64,000 nt of DNA, from NCBI GenBank assembly GCA_000310025.1, contig FN649743.1, positions 2,096,872-2,160,871 of the forward strand, given 5' to 3'. Source of the stretch: Ectocarpus siliculosus (taxonomy: Eukaryota > Sar > Phaeophyceae > Ectocarpales > Ectocarpaceae). Positions 11,714 to 22,665 of the stretch are shown piece after piece; positions within the stretch are counted from its first letter, which is position 1, and every line of letters begins with the position of its first letter. The notes beneath the pieces were generated by a model. That model had not been told where the DNA came from, made no database searches, and was given only the letters and a program-made list of their open reading frames with translations. The translations under genes and the position numbers were made by a program.

Positions 11714-14259
11714 CCGATCGGCCGGTAGAACACGGGATTTATTTCGAGTCTGTTGATATATGTATGTTTTTTTTCGGTGTGTGTGGTTTGTCTGTGAGTG
11801 TGTGTGTGTGTGTGTTTTGATGCTAGTTTCGGTCGGCTCCTGAGAAGGGAGACAGAATTGTGGCGGGCTCTCTCGACTAGACAACAGAGGCGAATCTGAA
11901 TTTGGGGGGGGGGGCGGGGGGGAGGGGCTGCCCTAGATTTGTTGTGCTTGTGTTTTGCGGCCTCCCTTTCTTGCCCTCGACATTCCAGCCAACCAATCGC
12001 GTTTCCGAATTGAGTATTGGACGATGTACCACGTTGTTACAGACCACCCGCGGGTCTTCATTCACCCAAGCACGTAGCCTACGTTTTTGCTTCAGCGTCG
12101 GTGGATGTCTTGTGGCCGTGTTTGTTGCATGTCGATCCAGGCCCATCTAATACGCCTAAAAAAGCAAGCAGTAAGTGCCACATATCCTACGGCGGTCTCT
12201 TAAGAAGGGCAGCAACGCGAAGTTGCAGGCTTTTCCCGGCCTCCGTTTCGAGAGTTTCGTGTGTGTGTGTGCCGTGTGCCGTGTGCCGTGTGCTGTGGGG
12301 CTCGCGTCCGGTTCCGGGTCCGGTAGGATTTTTGGATGGAACCTTACGTTTTTTCTCAGCACGCAATAACGACACTTTGTATTGGCGTTGATTGATTGGT
12401 GTTTGCGTGGATTGTTCGCTGTTGTGCTGACTTGCGTCAGCAGCAGCAGAGGATGATTGCGCAGATTTTGGGTTGTGCTTGTTGTGCTGACTTGAATCAG
12501 CAGCAGCAGGATCAGCAGCAGTGCGGCAGCGCCGAAGAAGAGATGGAGTCTTTGTACGTGTACAATATGTCTTGTGCTGTAGACCAGCGGACGAAGTGCG
12601 GTGCTGTCCCACCGTTCGGTTGTGTGTGTGCGCGCACGACGACCCTTACGTACCACCGATAGGACCATTTTTGTTTTCGTTTTTTTTGTTTTTGTTTGCT
12701 AGTTCCATTCCGGTGGGTGTGTCGGTGTCGGTTTTGTTGTCGGGTGTTTTGCCACTCTGGCGCACGCGAGCGAGACACTGCTCACTCATTATATTCTCTC
12801 TTATGATATATTATTGTCGTTGGTCCACTACTATTGTAGTGCGGGGTTAGCGATCAATCACCTCGTCCCCGCGCGATTATTTGCCCTTTTTTTGTTTGTT
12901 TGTCGTCTTGTTTTGTGTCTTCCCCCCCTGTGGCAGTAGAGTAGGCGCCTCCGTCGATATTCGTTTTTTGGAGGGGGGAGAGCGTTTGGGATTTTGTCGG
13001 TTCCGCGATTTTGCGTAGCGCTACCACTGTTAGTGTTGTAGAAGCTGCACCTTGTGCTCGCTAAGCGTGCTTGCCAGCTGCTGCTTTTCCAACACCGCAG
13101 CAGCAGCAGCAGCAAGTGCCCTCACGGCCGTGTCTTGGTTGGTGGGAGAGGCCGCGCTCGTTTTGGTCGTGCACTTTTTGCGAGTGGCAGCCTGTTGCTG
13201 CGGCGGGGGCCATGCTCTTGTCATCCTATTGCTGGAGGGATGGCAAGGTGTGTGTTCTGATTGTTTCTGCTCCTGCTTCTGCTGCTGCTGGCAGGTCGGT
13301 CTGCGTTTTGTTGTCTGCAGGACGCGTTGTCATGCCTCCCCTTTCCTTGTTGACGGGATTTTTTTGGGAACTTTCTTCTTGAGGAAAGAACCTCGTGCAT
13401 GCATGGCGCCTCTCCTTCGTAGGTTTGCGACAAGATGTTGGGTGGTTTTGTGCGACGTGTGGGGGTGGGTGTGGACGTAGGGAAAAGGGTCCGCGGCCAA
13501 AGGGGGGCGTCTTGTTGGGAGTAGGAAGATATACCATGGAAACGAAAAAAAATTAAAGCGGGCAAATAAAAAGTTGTAGACTGGTCTAATAGTACAGTAA
13601 ACATGCTTTGGATGATTTTGATTACCTGTACCGGCTCGTGTTGGTGTAGACGACGGGCAGAGGTTGGCGAGAGGCGAGCATTCCCTTCGGGTGCCTGGCT
13701 TTTCATTTTTTTTTTGCGTTTGCGTTGGTTGCTGCCTCACAGCAAGAAAGTGCTCGTAGGAGTACGGTATCGCAAATAGAGAGCAGCTTATACGATGTAG
13801 AAAGCGCTGCTCGTTGATTGGATGGTGGTAACGTTTTTTCTTCTTTTCCCTCCATCTTTTTTTGGTTGTGTTTTTGCTTCCCGCCCACCTGTTGGTGGTT
13901 GTTTGGTGGCGGGTCTAAGGGTAGAAAAGCATGATCGTGATCCTTCCTTGTTGGGTGGTTTTTTCTTGATCCGGGTGCGCAGATATTGTGCAAGGTTGTG
14001 GCTGGGGGTCTGTGAAGAAGAACGGGCGTCTCTCTTTGGCTGTGGAGAAGAGGAGACCACGGTGGTATCGGTAGCGTCATGGGCGTGGCCGTTGCCTCAG
14101 ATATTGATGGCGGTACATTTCTTGCATGTCTTGCCAAACACATACAATACATGATTTCTTGAAGAAACCCGTGCACAGAAGACAAGAACGTTCTTCGGCG
14201 GACGTTGGGGAAGAGAGATGGAACCCCCTTTTGTCAAGGTTCTCATCTCAAAATATATT
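11714..14259. other. Downstream region of the kinase gene; no gene recognised
   Basis: Starts as the probable 3' untranslated region of the kinase. GT- and T-rich, with a GT microsatellite (~11797-11816), a G-rich block (~11905-11927) and a small duplication (12416-12512). The open frames here are Ser/Arg/Gln-rich antisense shadows of low-complexity DNA, with no domain I recognise. Confidence 0.55.
12416..12512 (+). repeat. Duplicated TTGTGCTGACTTGxxTCAGCAGCAGCAG segment
   Basis: Two ~35-bp copies about 60 bp apart share TTGTGCTGACTTG, a two-base difference, then TCAGCAGCAGCAG. The trailing CAG run differs in length. Small local duplication; no function seen. Confidence 0.7.
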
Positions 14260-14268
14260 ACCCCCCAC

Positions 14269-14697
14269 ACAACATTTTTGCGGTAACCATGAGTGGTGAT
14301 CGAGTAGATCATGTTGTGCGGGGTTGAGAACCCTCACTCCGCGCCAAAAAGGATAACCGCATCACGTTGTGTTCAATTGGTCAAGCACCCTCGGGGCAGT
14401 CACACAGTGCTTCTAACTGTCTCTGGAAGTGAAAGCACCAGGAAAAAATAAATAATGTCATACGGAGCTGTCATCCGTACGCAAGGATGTAAGCACAAGA
14501 TGCCGAACACCCTTAGCAGGATGCAGCGCACCCTTCATGCGACTTGCCGAATACCTCACGGCGCTTCGCGCTTGGTGATGTGAGAGCCTGGTCCGGTGAG
14601 AACCCGGCGTGCTCCGTCCCGGTTTTGTAGGGATGCGAGGTCAATGGTCTATCGACTACGGCATGCACGACTGTGATTACACCCCCCCACCCCCCAC
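14269..14697 (+). mobile_element. SINE-like non-autonomous element, copy 1, poly-C tail
   Basis: About 420 bp, homologous in inverted orientation to 22668-23050. Its 3' end (GGTCAATGGTCTATCGACTA, then CGGCATGC) is shared with the LINE family here and finishes in GATTACACCCCCCC. A 9-bp direct repeat ACCCCCCAC flanks it (14260-14268 and 14689-14697), the likely target duplication, and contains the C run. No long open frame and no LTR. It is probably mobilised by the LINE through the shared 3' end. Confidence 0.6.
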
Positions 14698-14855
14698 TCA
14701 TGCGCTCACACATGTGTAAATTTCGGATTGGCTCTGTTGGCAAAGCGCTGTACAACAGCAACCCCAAATATAGCCCCCACGACGTGTGCGCTACAAAACA
14801 AACGCGCGACGCATGGTCGAGTGGAGTGAGGATAGCTGCACAATATTTGGATATC

Positions 14856-14975
14856 NNNNNNNNNNNNNNNNNNNNNNNNNNNNNNNNNNNNNNNNNNNNN
14901 NNNNNNNNNNNNNNNNNNNNNNNNNNNNNNNNNNNNNNNNNNNNNNNNNNNNNNNNNNNNNNNNNNNNNNNNNNN
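14856..14975. other. Assembly gap (N) at the edge of the minisatellite
   Basis: 120 N directly before the minisatellite array, with array-like sequence (GAGTGAGGATAGCTGCA) also just upstream at ~14824-14842. The array is probably longer than shown. Confidence 0.9.
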
Positions 14976-15860
14976 CAAGCATCAGTCAATTTATGAGATA
15001 GCTGCATACTGAAACTCCAATGACTGATTGGTGTGCGAGAGTGCCTTACACAACTCGCAAGGATAGCTGTATCATGAAACCTCACAGGTGGATTGATGTT
15101 TGTTTGAGATTGCCCAACACATAGATAGGCGCGTTGAGTGAGGGTAGCTGCATACTGAAACCTCACGGGTTGATGGTTGCTTGGGATTGCCGGACACATA
15201 GACGCGTTGAGTGAGGATAGCTGCATACTGAAACTCCAATGACTGATTGGTGTGCGAGAGTGCCTTACACAACTCGTAAGGATAGCTGTATCATGAAACC
15301 TCACAGGTGGATTGATGTTTGTTTGAGATTGCCCAACACATAGATAGACGCGTTGAGTGAGGGTAGCTGCATACTGAAACCTCACATACTGAAACCTCAC
15401 GGGTTGATGGTTGCTTGGGATTGCCGGACACATAGACGCGTTGAGTGAGGATAGCTGCATACTGAAACTCCAATGACTGATTGGTGTGCGAGAGTGCCTT
15501 ACACAACTCGTAAGGATAGCTGTATCATGAAACCTCACAGGTGGATTGATGTTTGTTTGAGATTGCCCAACACATAGATAGACGCGTTGAGTGAGGGTAG
15601 CTGCATACTGAAACCTCACATACTGAAACCTCACGGGTTGATGGTTGCTTGGGATTGCCGGATACATAGACGCGTTGAGTGAGGATAGTTGCACACTGAA
15701 ACCTCACGGGTGGATTGGTGTTTGAGACGCCAGGACACATAGACGTGTTGAGTGAGGATAGCTACATACGGACACCTCATGGTTGATTGTTGTTTGAGAT
15801 TGCCGGACACATAGACGCGTTGAGTGGAGGGTGCTGCATAATGAAAACCCACAAGTAACA
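14976..15860 (+). repeat. Higher-order minisatellite, three ~75-bp monomers per 219/234-bp unit
   Basis: Monomers of ~65-80 bp share CATAGACGCGTTGAGTGAGG and ATAGCTGCATACTGAAAC. Three monomer types (starting near GACTGATTGGTGTGCGAG, GTGGATTGATGTTTG, GGTTGATGGTTGCTTG) alternate as a higher-order unit. The first type recurs at 15022, 15241 and 15475, periods 219 and 234 bp. The 15-bp difference is a local duplication of CATACTGAAACCTCA. Units decay towards 15860. The long minus-strand frame through the array is open only because the period is a multiple of three. Confidence 0.9.
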
Positions 15861-16113
15861 TAGTGCAGCATTATGAAAACCCGATCCCGTACCCGACCCC
15901 CCCTGGAAATAGAGCCCCCCCCCTCCCCTCACCCCCCTCTCTCCCTCCCCCAGAGTCAGAGGGGGGCACAGTCCAAAATAGGCGCAAGCCTACCCAAGGT
16001 TAATGCCTATTCAGATACTAGTCTCCATTAGGCGGTGGAGGACTTCAGAGTTAAGACACCCCGAAACTCTCCGGCGTGAGATCCAAAATTGATCGGACGG
16101 TGAAGGGGGGGGG
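15861..16113. other. C-rich spacer between minisatellite and LINE
   Basis: Dominated by C runs (~15888-15955) and a G run (~16103-16113) directly before the LINE 5' half. No gene seen. The G run is notable because other copies of this LINE abut C/G runs. Confidence 0.6.
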
Positions 16114-18065
16114 GTGTTCGTTGCCGGAGGTGGATCTAAAAAACATGGAGCCACCAAAGCAAAGCGTATTTACTCACGTCGAGAACAGACTGACAAACGA
16201 ATGACCAACCACGCAAGAAATGCGGAGTTAGATCTATGTGCGGCACGCACAATGCATTGTTTTTCGATTGGAGAGAGGCGAGTAAAAGCAGTAGGGAATT
16301 GTTGGCCAAACTTTCGGCTGATAGGTCTACTCGGGAGCGTAAGTGGGGTAGCAACCCATGGTGGAGCGTATATGAGAAGCTGGACGTTGGTGTACGCTCC
16401 ATCTCGGCGTGTGAGTAGGATCTTGGGCTATGCAAGTCATCCCTGAACTTATTGTGGTGAAAATGGCCTCCCAGGAGGAAAGTAGCCTGTACCGCGGGAG
16501 TTCGGAGATGATGAATTGAGTGGTCGGGGGACATCTGGGCGTTTACTAAGCAGAGCGCCAGGCACAAGACTGGGATACTTGTGCCAGGAGGTGGGAACTT
16601 GGATGTAGACTACGAGCCCATGTTGGAGGCGTTATTTAGCGCCGGTGAGCCGACAAAAGAAGCTAAAGGGACCACAACCCCCACCGGACACTCGGATTGG
16701 GAAGGTCGAGTATTCCGTATACCTTCCTGAAAACACACGAAAGTCAAGTGGCCCCGGCCCAGTTGACGTAGAGATCATGAGGATGGTGAAGAAGTCGAGA
16801 GGTTGCATGCAGAAGCTGTGGAAGGGAGAACGGATGGAGCTGCTGCTGTTTGGGATTCCAAGGGACATGAAGAGGATAGACTTTAAGAACTGCTGTGACA
16901 AGGAGGGACGGCACTGCCTAGCAAGGGGAGAAGTAGGCAGAGAGCATGAACATTTGCGGGTGACCTTGACCAAGGGAGACAGCAGAGAGTGCATGGATGG
17001 GTGTTGACATCGAGAAGCTGTCGAAGTACGTAAGGAAGGTTGATTGGAGGGTTTGCATCGCGAACATGACAGAAACAGAAGAAGGAAAGGAGACAAGAGG
17101 CGAGGGCGATGGAGGCGAAGAAGGGACCGAGCGGGGTAGGCGAGCAGGCAAGTCAGAAGAACGCCTAGAAGAAGCGGAAGGCGAACGATAGGGTGCGCAA
17201 AATCTCCAATAGGGAAACGCACAAGCTGAGAGTGGGATCGTGGAACGTGTGTGGGTTCGCAAGGAGTGAGCGCAAACGGTTGGAAATAGTGGACCAAGTA
17301 GAACAAGGCGATCTAGATGTAGTGGGGCTCCAAAAGACGTGGGAATTGAAGGATGGAGACACACGAGGTAAGCAAACTACAGGGAAATACCAGTGGGTAG
17401 GGAAGGCAAGAGAGGGCGTACACCTGAAGAAAAGGGGGGAGGGGAGAGGCGGATTCCTGATCAAGGAACACTTCTTTGACGTGGTGTAAGTAGTGGTGAA
17501 AACGGAGTTCGACTAAAGCCTATGGCTTAAGATACTTGGGGAGCGTGGTGAGAAAGATTTGTTCCTAGGGAACGTGTACGTACCACCGTCGTCGAAGAAA
17601 GTCGCAAGCAAGGCGAAGGAGAACTTTGGACAAACTGGGGAAGATGTCCAGAGGTTCAAGAAGGGAGAAGTTGTCATGGTGGGCGATTTCAACTCCAGCT
17701 TAGTGACAGCTTCCAGTAGAGGACAGGTGATCGGGCAACACGGAGAAGACAAAGTAAATGACAACGGAGTGAGGATGCTTGAATTCTTGGGAAGCAACGA
17801 GCTGATGGCGTTGAACGGTAGAAGGGAATGCGCTAAACCGGAGTTCACCAGACAGGGCAGTTTGCAAGGAGTACTCGATCCTCGAGTACATCCTAGCAGA
17901 TAGAGGGAGCACGCAGATCCCAGAGTTGCACGAAAGTGCGGTAGATATAGGTTCGACCGACCGCTTCCTCATATGGGCCAACATCGACCGATCTAGGAAG
18001 GAGGTGGAGAGTAAGAAACAGAGGAAAGTGTTCCGGTGCAAAAGTAGAGCGTTTGGGAGACGAGG
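16114..18065 (+). mobile_element. LINE 5' half: ORF1-like region and AP-endonuclease domain, degenerate
   Basis: From ~17217 the plus strand encodes a non-LTR retrotransposon endonuclease: LRVGSWNVCGF, then DVVGLQKTWE (normally QET), then VVMVGDFNSS (GDFN motif), then ILADRGS and STDRFLIWA in place of the usual SDH. In-frame stops (TAA at 17487 and 17515) and a frameshift near 17880 show it is dead. Upstream, 16645-17190 is a Lys/Glu-rich ORF1-like stretch. The reverse transcriptase is missing: the element breaks off near 18065. Codon style matches the 3' LINE fragments at 31513 and 41370, so I infer one family. Confidence 0.75.
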
Positions 18066-18572
18066 GACACGGGGGTGAATTCTTCCTGTGTAAGACGGGG
18101 AAAAAAAACTGCAAAGTTTCCCGATCTCTTCATCCATCCACCAACCGTCCAAAACACTTGAAAACACTATCCACGGCTGTGTACGGTTGAATGCACGGTT
18201 CCAAATTGCCTACCAACCGTGCCAAAAAAGTGGGTGGTTCCCTGAATTGTATACCTCCGCTGGCATCTCTTGGACTCGCGCATTTCTCCGCGACACCTGC
18301 CCCGTTTTCGCTCGAAAAAACGTGCAGCAGGTGGATCGGCAAACAGGGTAGGGAGAACAAACGCGTTACATTTCATGGTCATCGGGTCATTGGCCAGGCC
18401 AGAGGGCGCAAAACGTGGCCAGGGGGGGGAGGGGGTGGATGCGAAAATACTGTAATGGGCGCAAGGTTGCGCCAAATGATTCGATTTTGCTCATTTTTTC
18501 GCGGAAACATGTTTCACAAGCTCGCGCCCACCCGCATGACAATTTCAAATTGCTGTACGGGTCATCTCAACA

Positions 18573-18905
18573 CCTCCTGCAAGGTTTAATGGCTATGTGG
18601 GCAGGTGGGGATGAGTTACACACATTGGTGTTTAGACTTTGGGCCGGGCATACTCAAAAGGCTTCATAATTGACACAAGCAGTCAAAAGGCAATAAAATT
18701 TCACCAAATAATCGGATTGGCCTCAAACCTTTTGCGAGACTGCTGCAGGGGTCAACCACACCCTCCTGCAAGGTTTGAAGGCTATACGGGCAGGTGGCGA
18801 CGAGTTACACGCACACCCCAGGGTTCAGACTTTGGACCGGGTTCCTCGGATTCTGCTGCACAAAAAGCTGACCCAAGCAATGAAATTTACACAACTTGCG
18901 CCGCA
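18573..18905 (+). repeat. Two-unit tandem repeat, 189-bp period
   Basis: Two diverged copies begin at 18573 and 18762 with CCTCCTGCAAGGTTT(A/G)A. They continue through GGCAGGTGG(G/C)GA(T/C)GAGTTACAC to AAT(A/G)AAATTT. Substitutions and small indels indicate age. Confidence 0.7.
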
Positions 18906-19009
18906 TTCCCGCCATGCCCCCAAAACATTGAACCGGGTCCGTACAGGACATACGTGTATCATGCGAAAACCCAGCGTGGTGCTACTACTGTATTCGGGGC
19001 CGGGGATGT

Positions 19010-19630
19010 ACCCTCGCGACGAAATATACAGGGAGACGGGGGGTGGTATCTTCCGCTACATATGAACACAACCACACCACAACACACGACGAACGCCGGT
19101 AGCCACACACGTCTCCAAAACAAACCAACATGTGTACAAACGACACGGAGTGCTCGAGAACCGAAATCCTACGGTGCGGGGATGTCTGGCGAGTGGTATC
19201 GGGTCCCTTATTTTTCACATGATGAGCGAGCGTACTACGGTCAAACGAGGAACCCACTCATCATGCGTGGTTCTCTCTCGCCCTCTCTTTCCCCGTGCCG
19301 CTATTGCTGCTGTGCTGGTGTTTCCTCGCCTGCTGCTGTCGTGCTGCTGCCATGCCGCTGCCGTGCTGCTGCTATTGTGCTGGCGTGTGATGAGTCACCA
19401 TGGGCAGCGCGGCAGCGCGCCGCGGGGCCCAAACGCGGCGGGTTCAGAACAGAGAAATGTTCCCTTTCGGCAGGGCCGGCGACCGGGAAAATGCGGAGAA
19501 CTGCTGTAAGCTCGTCACCAGCGACGCCGAGGGTGTGCCCTCGCGACGAAATGTACAGGGAAGAGGCGTTCTCGTCCGCTATATATGATCACAACCACAC
19601 CACAACACGCGACGAACGCCGCTAGCGATA
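19010..19630 (+). repeat. Pair of ~95-bp direct repeats about 520 bp apart
   Basis: Each copy (19010-19105; 19532-19630) has CCCTCGCGACGAAAT(A/G)TACA, a variable middle, GCTA(C/T)ATATGA, CACAACCACACCACAACAC and CGACGAACGCCG(G/C)TAGC. They could be solo terminal repeats of a lost element or a segmental duplication. The DNA between shows no coding domain. Confidence 0.65.
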
Positions 19631-19740
19631 CAAGCCTATATTGAGGAACAAACTTTGAAAGAAAATAGCCCGCGTGCAAACATGTCCCGGGCGCACCCAT
19701 GCGACGATTTTTATTTTCGAGGTTTAGAAGTATAAATAAC

Positions 19741-20543
19741 ATGCAGTGGTTTGACGATTCTTCCGTGTGCGATGATTCTTCCGCCGATGGAGAATATGAA
19801 TGGGTGCCAATCGGTGTGCTTTGTAGTACGCCAAATTTCTTGATCGGTGTGCTTTGTAGAACGCCAAATTTCTTGTATACTGTAGTCTTGTAGGGCGTAT
19901 CAGAAATTCATCGAGGCGGCAACAAAAGGAGGAGATTTACATTACAACAGGAGCCACTGGTCCCGATCCAAGCTCGCTAGTTTTCGACGGCTACATGTTC
20001 CACGTACACGACCCACGGGTTGACTTAACCATCTTACCCGACACAAATGAGTCAAGGAGCGAGTGTTGGCAAACACGTGGTGTGCGTGTCGAAGGGATAC
20101 ATACATACTATACATGGAAAATGTTTATGCCACTTGGCGAAGCAATACAGTAGTAGTGATGTTTCGGACACGAGGCATGATCTTCGAAACAACAATATTA
20201 TTTCCGGGTTTTGAAGATGACGCACTGTATGACTATTACGTTGAGTCGATGATGAACATTACTCGTCGATGAACCACTGAAAAAAAAAATCAAACGAACG
20301 TGCTGCATCCTCGTCGGAACATCGTCTTTCAAAGAAACCCAACACATAATAATTAGAAATCTACAGACGGAAATTAAATGCGAGAAGTTCCCACCACCGA
20401 TGACGACGGATATATATGTGAAAGCCATTGTGAACTTAATCCGGGATACGATCGTATGCCTGTCAGATGGCCTTTTCCTGGAGAAGACTCGTGTGGAAGA
20501 GAAAAAGGACTACTTGGAAACAATGGAAAAAGTCAGCATGTAA
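19741..20543 (+). pseudogene. AT-rich coding relic of unknown family, broken across frames
   Basis: This stretch is visibly more AT-rich than its surroundings and reads as protein in successive frames. MQWFDDSSV opens at 19741 and stops at ~19891. An open frame without ATG then covers ~19893-20148 (YITTGATGPD ... MFMPLGEAIQ). A third frame covers ~20135-20272 (NTVVVMFRTRGMIFETT ... ESMMNITRR). A last frame covers ~20257-20543 (CEKFPPPMTTD ... DYLETMEKVSM). Residue composition is protein-like throughout. I do not recognise the family. Introns could explain some breaks, but I see no good donor/acceptor pairs. It could be a decayed acquired gene. Confidence 0.45.
19811..19877 (+). repeat. 33-bp tandem duplication inside the AT-rich relic
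   Basis: Two copies of a 33-bp unit starting ATCGGTGTGCTTTGTAG and ending GCCAAATTTCTTG differ by one base. The unit is a multiple of three, so the first frame of the relic stays open through it. Confidence 0.85.
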
Positions 20544-21316
20544 CACAGGAGCTTTATACAATACATACATATCGAAATGATCGAGTCCTGCCTGTGCGGC
20601 CATTATTACTGTATCATCTTTGGGGGCCATATGCAATGCGAGCTATGTACATAGTACACGAGCCAAATGATAGGTATCCTGCGGAAACAAGCCGGCGGTT
20701 GATATGTTCGCTACGTACAGTCCTTCCCGAGGCATCAAGCACGGGACGATTCGTTTCAAAAGGGGCCCCGCCTTCCGTCTGAATGATGGTTTGACGCCTA
20801 TTGTACATCGAAGCCGTATCGATATCGTATCTAATTATATCGATGTTCGAACCGATATCGGTTCGAATATCGAACGCCCCGTGGCCACATCGTCCGAAGC
20901 GGAATTTTGCTTCGATATGCAACACTAATAATAACATATGTGTGTCGCATGCCTCAAACAGCTTGGGCATCGCATGATTGCGGTCCTCCTGTGAAGCGTT
21001 GTCTCCTCTTTTTATTTTGGTGTTACGCTTTTGTTACAGTCCTCCACGAAGAAACACTTAACTTTGGGTGTGTTGTACTTCGACGTAAATGTTAATGTTT
21101 CAATCGTTTACACCATTTGTCGATTCCATGGAACCCCATAGAATCCATACGAGCCCCACGGAGTGTCATGGAACCCCATGCCACTCCAATCAAGACGGCC
21201 GGAAAGAAACGGCATTTTTATTCGCTCTCGCCACCGGGGCCAGCGGGCGCGCTGTCCGAGTACCCAATGAAGGATCCATCCTGCTTCTTGTTCAACGTGT
21301 AGATAAGGCGCGGGGT
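20544..21316. other. AT-rich spacer with palindromes
   Basis: No gene supported. Holds the perfect 22-bp palindrome at 20846-20867 within a run of ATCGAT/CGATATCG motifs, and a block of repeated ATGGAACCCCAT-like words at ~21126-21182. Confidence 0.5.
20846..20867. repeat. Perfect 22-bp palindrome
   Basis: The half-site TTCGAACCGAT is followed directly by its exact reverse complement, with no spacer. The ~70 bp around it is enriched in partial repeats (ATCGAT, GATATCG, TTCGAA). Role unknown. Confidence 0.9.
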
Positions 21317-21355
21317 GGGGGGGGGGGGGGGGTACTCACATTCGTGCATGCCGTA

Positions 21356-22665
21356 CAGTGGGGGCTACGGTTTATGAGAGGGGTGTGCATGACCAAGAAG
21401 ACCTCTCTTAAACACGACCTTCTCTTAGTCCGATTTAAGAGAGGTTGTCTCTTAAACAGGGATTTCGGTTTACGAGAAAACCAATCCTAAACCGATTATA
21501 TGGCTATACTAACAGGGTCTAGCCTGATCGAAGTGATGAAAGGTATTGTTTATTTGTGTTGCACAATGTTTTCGTTCGTTTATAGGCCCTTACCCAGCGT
21601 GATTCCTTTATTGTTGTACGAAGCACAACAACACAGCAGCAGTAGGAAACATGCAGCAGAGTAGCAAATACAGATAGGTGTAATTCATTGGTCTCCAAGG
21701 TGTACAGCAGTGTATTCTGGCATGGGTGGTTTGTAAACAATGAGGCGGGGGGCGGGGGGGGGGGTACTTTTTATGTTTTGCACGCCTTACTTAGCGGTTA
21801 GACCATTGACGACGCGTCCTCGAGAGGACACAGCATAATTCCCGCAAGACCGATCACCGATGGCCAATCGTTTTCCTTCCTACTTTGCCACAGACAGACG
21901 TGGCTCAAAATAAATGTCGACCTATCCTATCGATGTCACTTCCCGCCTTTTCACCCCACTTCCTATGCGTATGCCCCATACAGCCCCGCCTTCTCCCGGT
22001 TACTCCATGCCTTAAACATCTCCCTGTAACCCCGTTCTACGTTTTCGCCACAGCTCAGTCATGTACACCTACCTCCCTTTCCTTGTACAACGGACAACAT
22101 TCGTTCCGCAAGCAAGTACTGACCCCGGTCTTCGCACTCGGAGCCGCAAGCACATTTATTTGAACTTATTCTTGTCGTCTTCATCGTCTACCTTCTTCCT
22201 AAATCTTTGTCTACGTTCTCGAAGGCCAATGTCCCCGATCCTGAATTTGACCTTCAGCTTTGGCCCATTTGGTCCATGTAGGTACTCCTTCAACCCGATT
22301 CCTTTTTTCAACATTCCGTACACATCTAGACCCTCATTATCCTTTGTTTCTTTGGTTAAGTATGCTCTCCTCTCTCGGCAAGAGCAACAGTGTGTGCGTG
22401 TGTGTGGTCCGGCGCCCCGGGCATTCGTGGGAGCTGTTTGTCTCGCTACCTATGATCGCATGTACAGTGGTGGGGGACAGGTGGTACAGCAAGAGGTGGG
22501 GGCTACGGTTTAAGTGGGCTGCAGAGGGGGGGGTGGGGGAGGGGGGGGCAGGTTCGGTTTAAGAGAATCGGGGTTCGATTTATGAGAGGTGTGTCTAGCT
22601 ATTTTGACCTCTCTTAAGCTGGCAATTCTCTTAAAGTGAGCTCTCTCAAACTGCAGCCCCCACTT
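21356..22665. mobile_element. TIR DNA transposon with TA target duplication (mariner/pogo-like), non-autonomous
   Basis: Starts CAGTGGGGGCTACGGTTTA at 21356 and ends with the imperfect inverse AGCCCCCACTT at 22665. TA flanks it at 21354-21355 and 22666-22667. Subterminal copies of CTCTTAA and TTTAAGAGA face both ends. The CAGT start, TIR style and TA duplication fit the Tc1/mariner/pogo superfamily. No transposase frame is visible; 21765-22396 inside is a LINE fragment. A second TIR-like start (GTGGGGGCTACGGTTTAAG) at 22497 suggests internal rearrangement or a nested smaller copy (22497-22665). Confidence 0.65.
21765..22396 (-). mobile_element. 5'-truncated LINE 3' fragment inside the TIR element
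   Basis: Reverse complement matches the 3' part of the LINE at 31513-32516, from the region before its Cys/His motif to the terminal CATGCAAAACATAA-like end, and ends at a G run on the plus strand (C tail on the element strand). Numerous indels make it non-coding. It lies between the two ends of the TIR element, so it is probably a later insertion. Confidence 0.7.

Larger units (their letters stand above)
18066..19740. other. Non-coding repeat zone
   Basis: No gene supported. It contains a two-unit tandem repeat (18573-18905) and a pair of ~95-bp direct repeats about 520 bp apart (19010-19105 and 19532-19630). The longest plus-strand frame (18639-19625) runs through both repeats and shows no domain or protein-like composition. 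Confidence 0.5.

Noticed and set aside
14640-14690. tRNA box-A-like motif (TAGTCGATAGACC) suggesting a tRNA-derived SINE head
   Set aside because: The motif is on the strand opposite to the one defined by the C tail and LINE 3' end, so it cannot be the head of that transcript.
14513-15694. 393-codon minus-strand open frame through the minisatellite
   Set aside because: It stays open because repeat periods are multiples of three; it spans the N gap and repeats the same peptide words, with no independent coding signal.
18639-19625. 328-codon plus-strand frame
   Set aside because: Crosses two unrelated repeat pairs, no domain, composition not protein-like.
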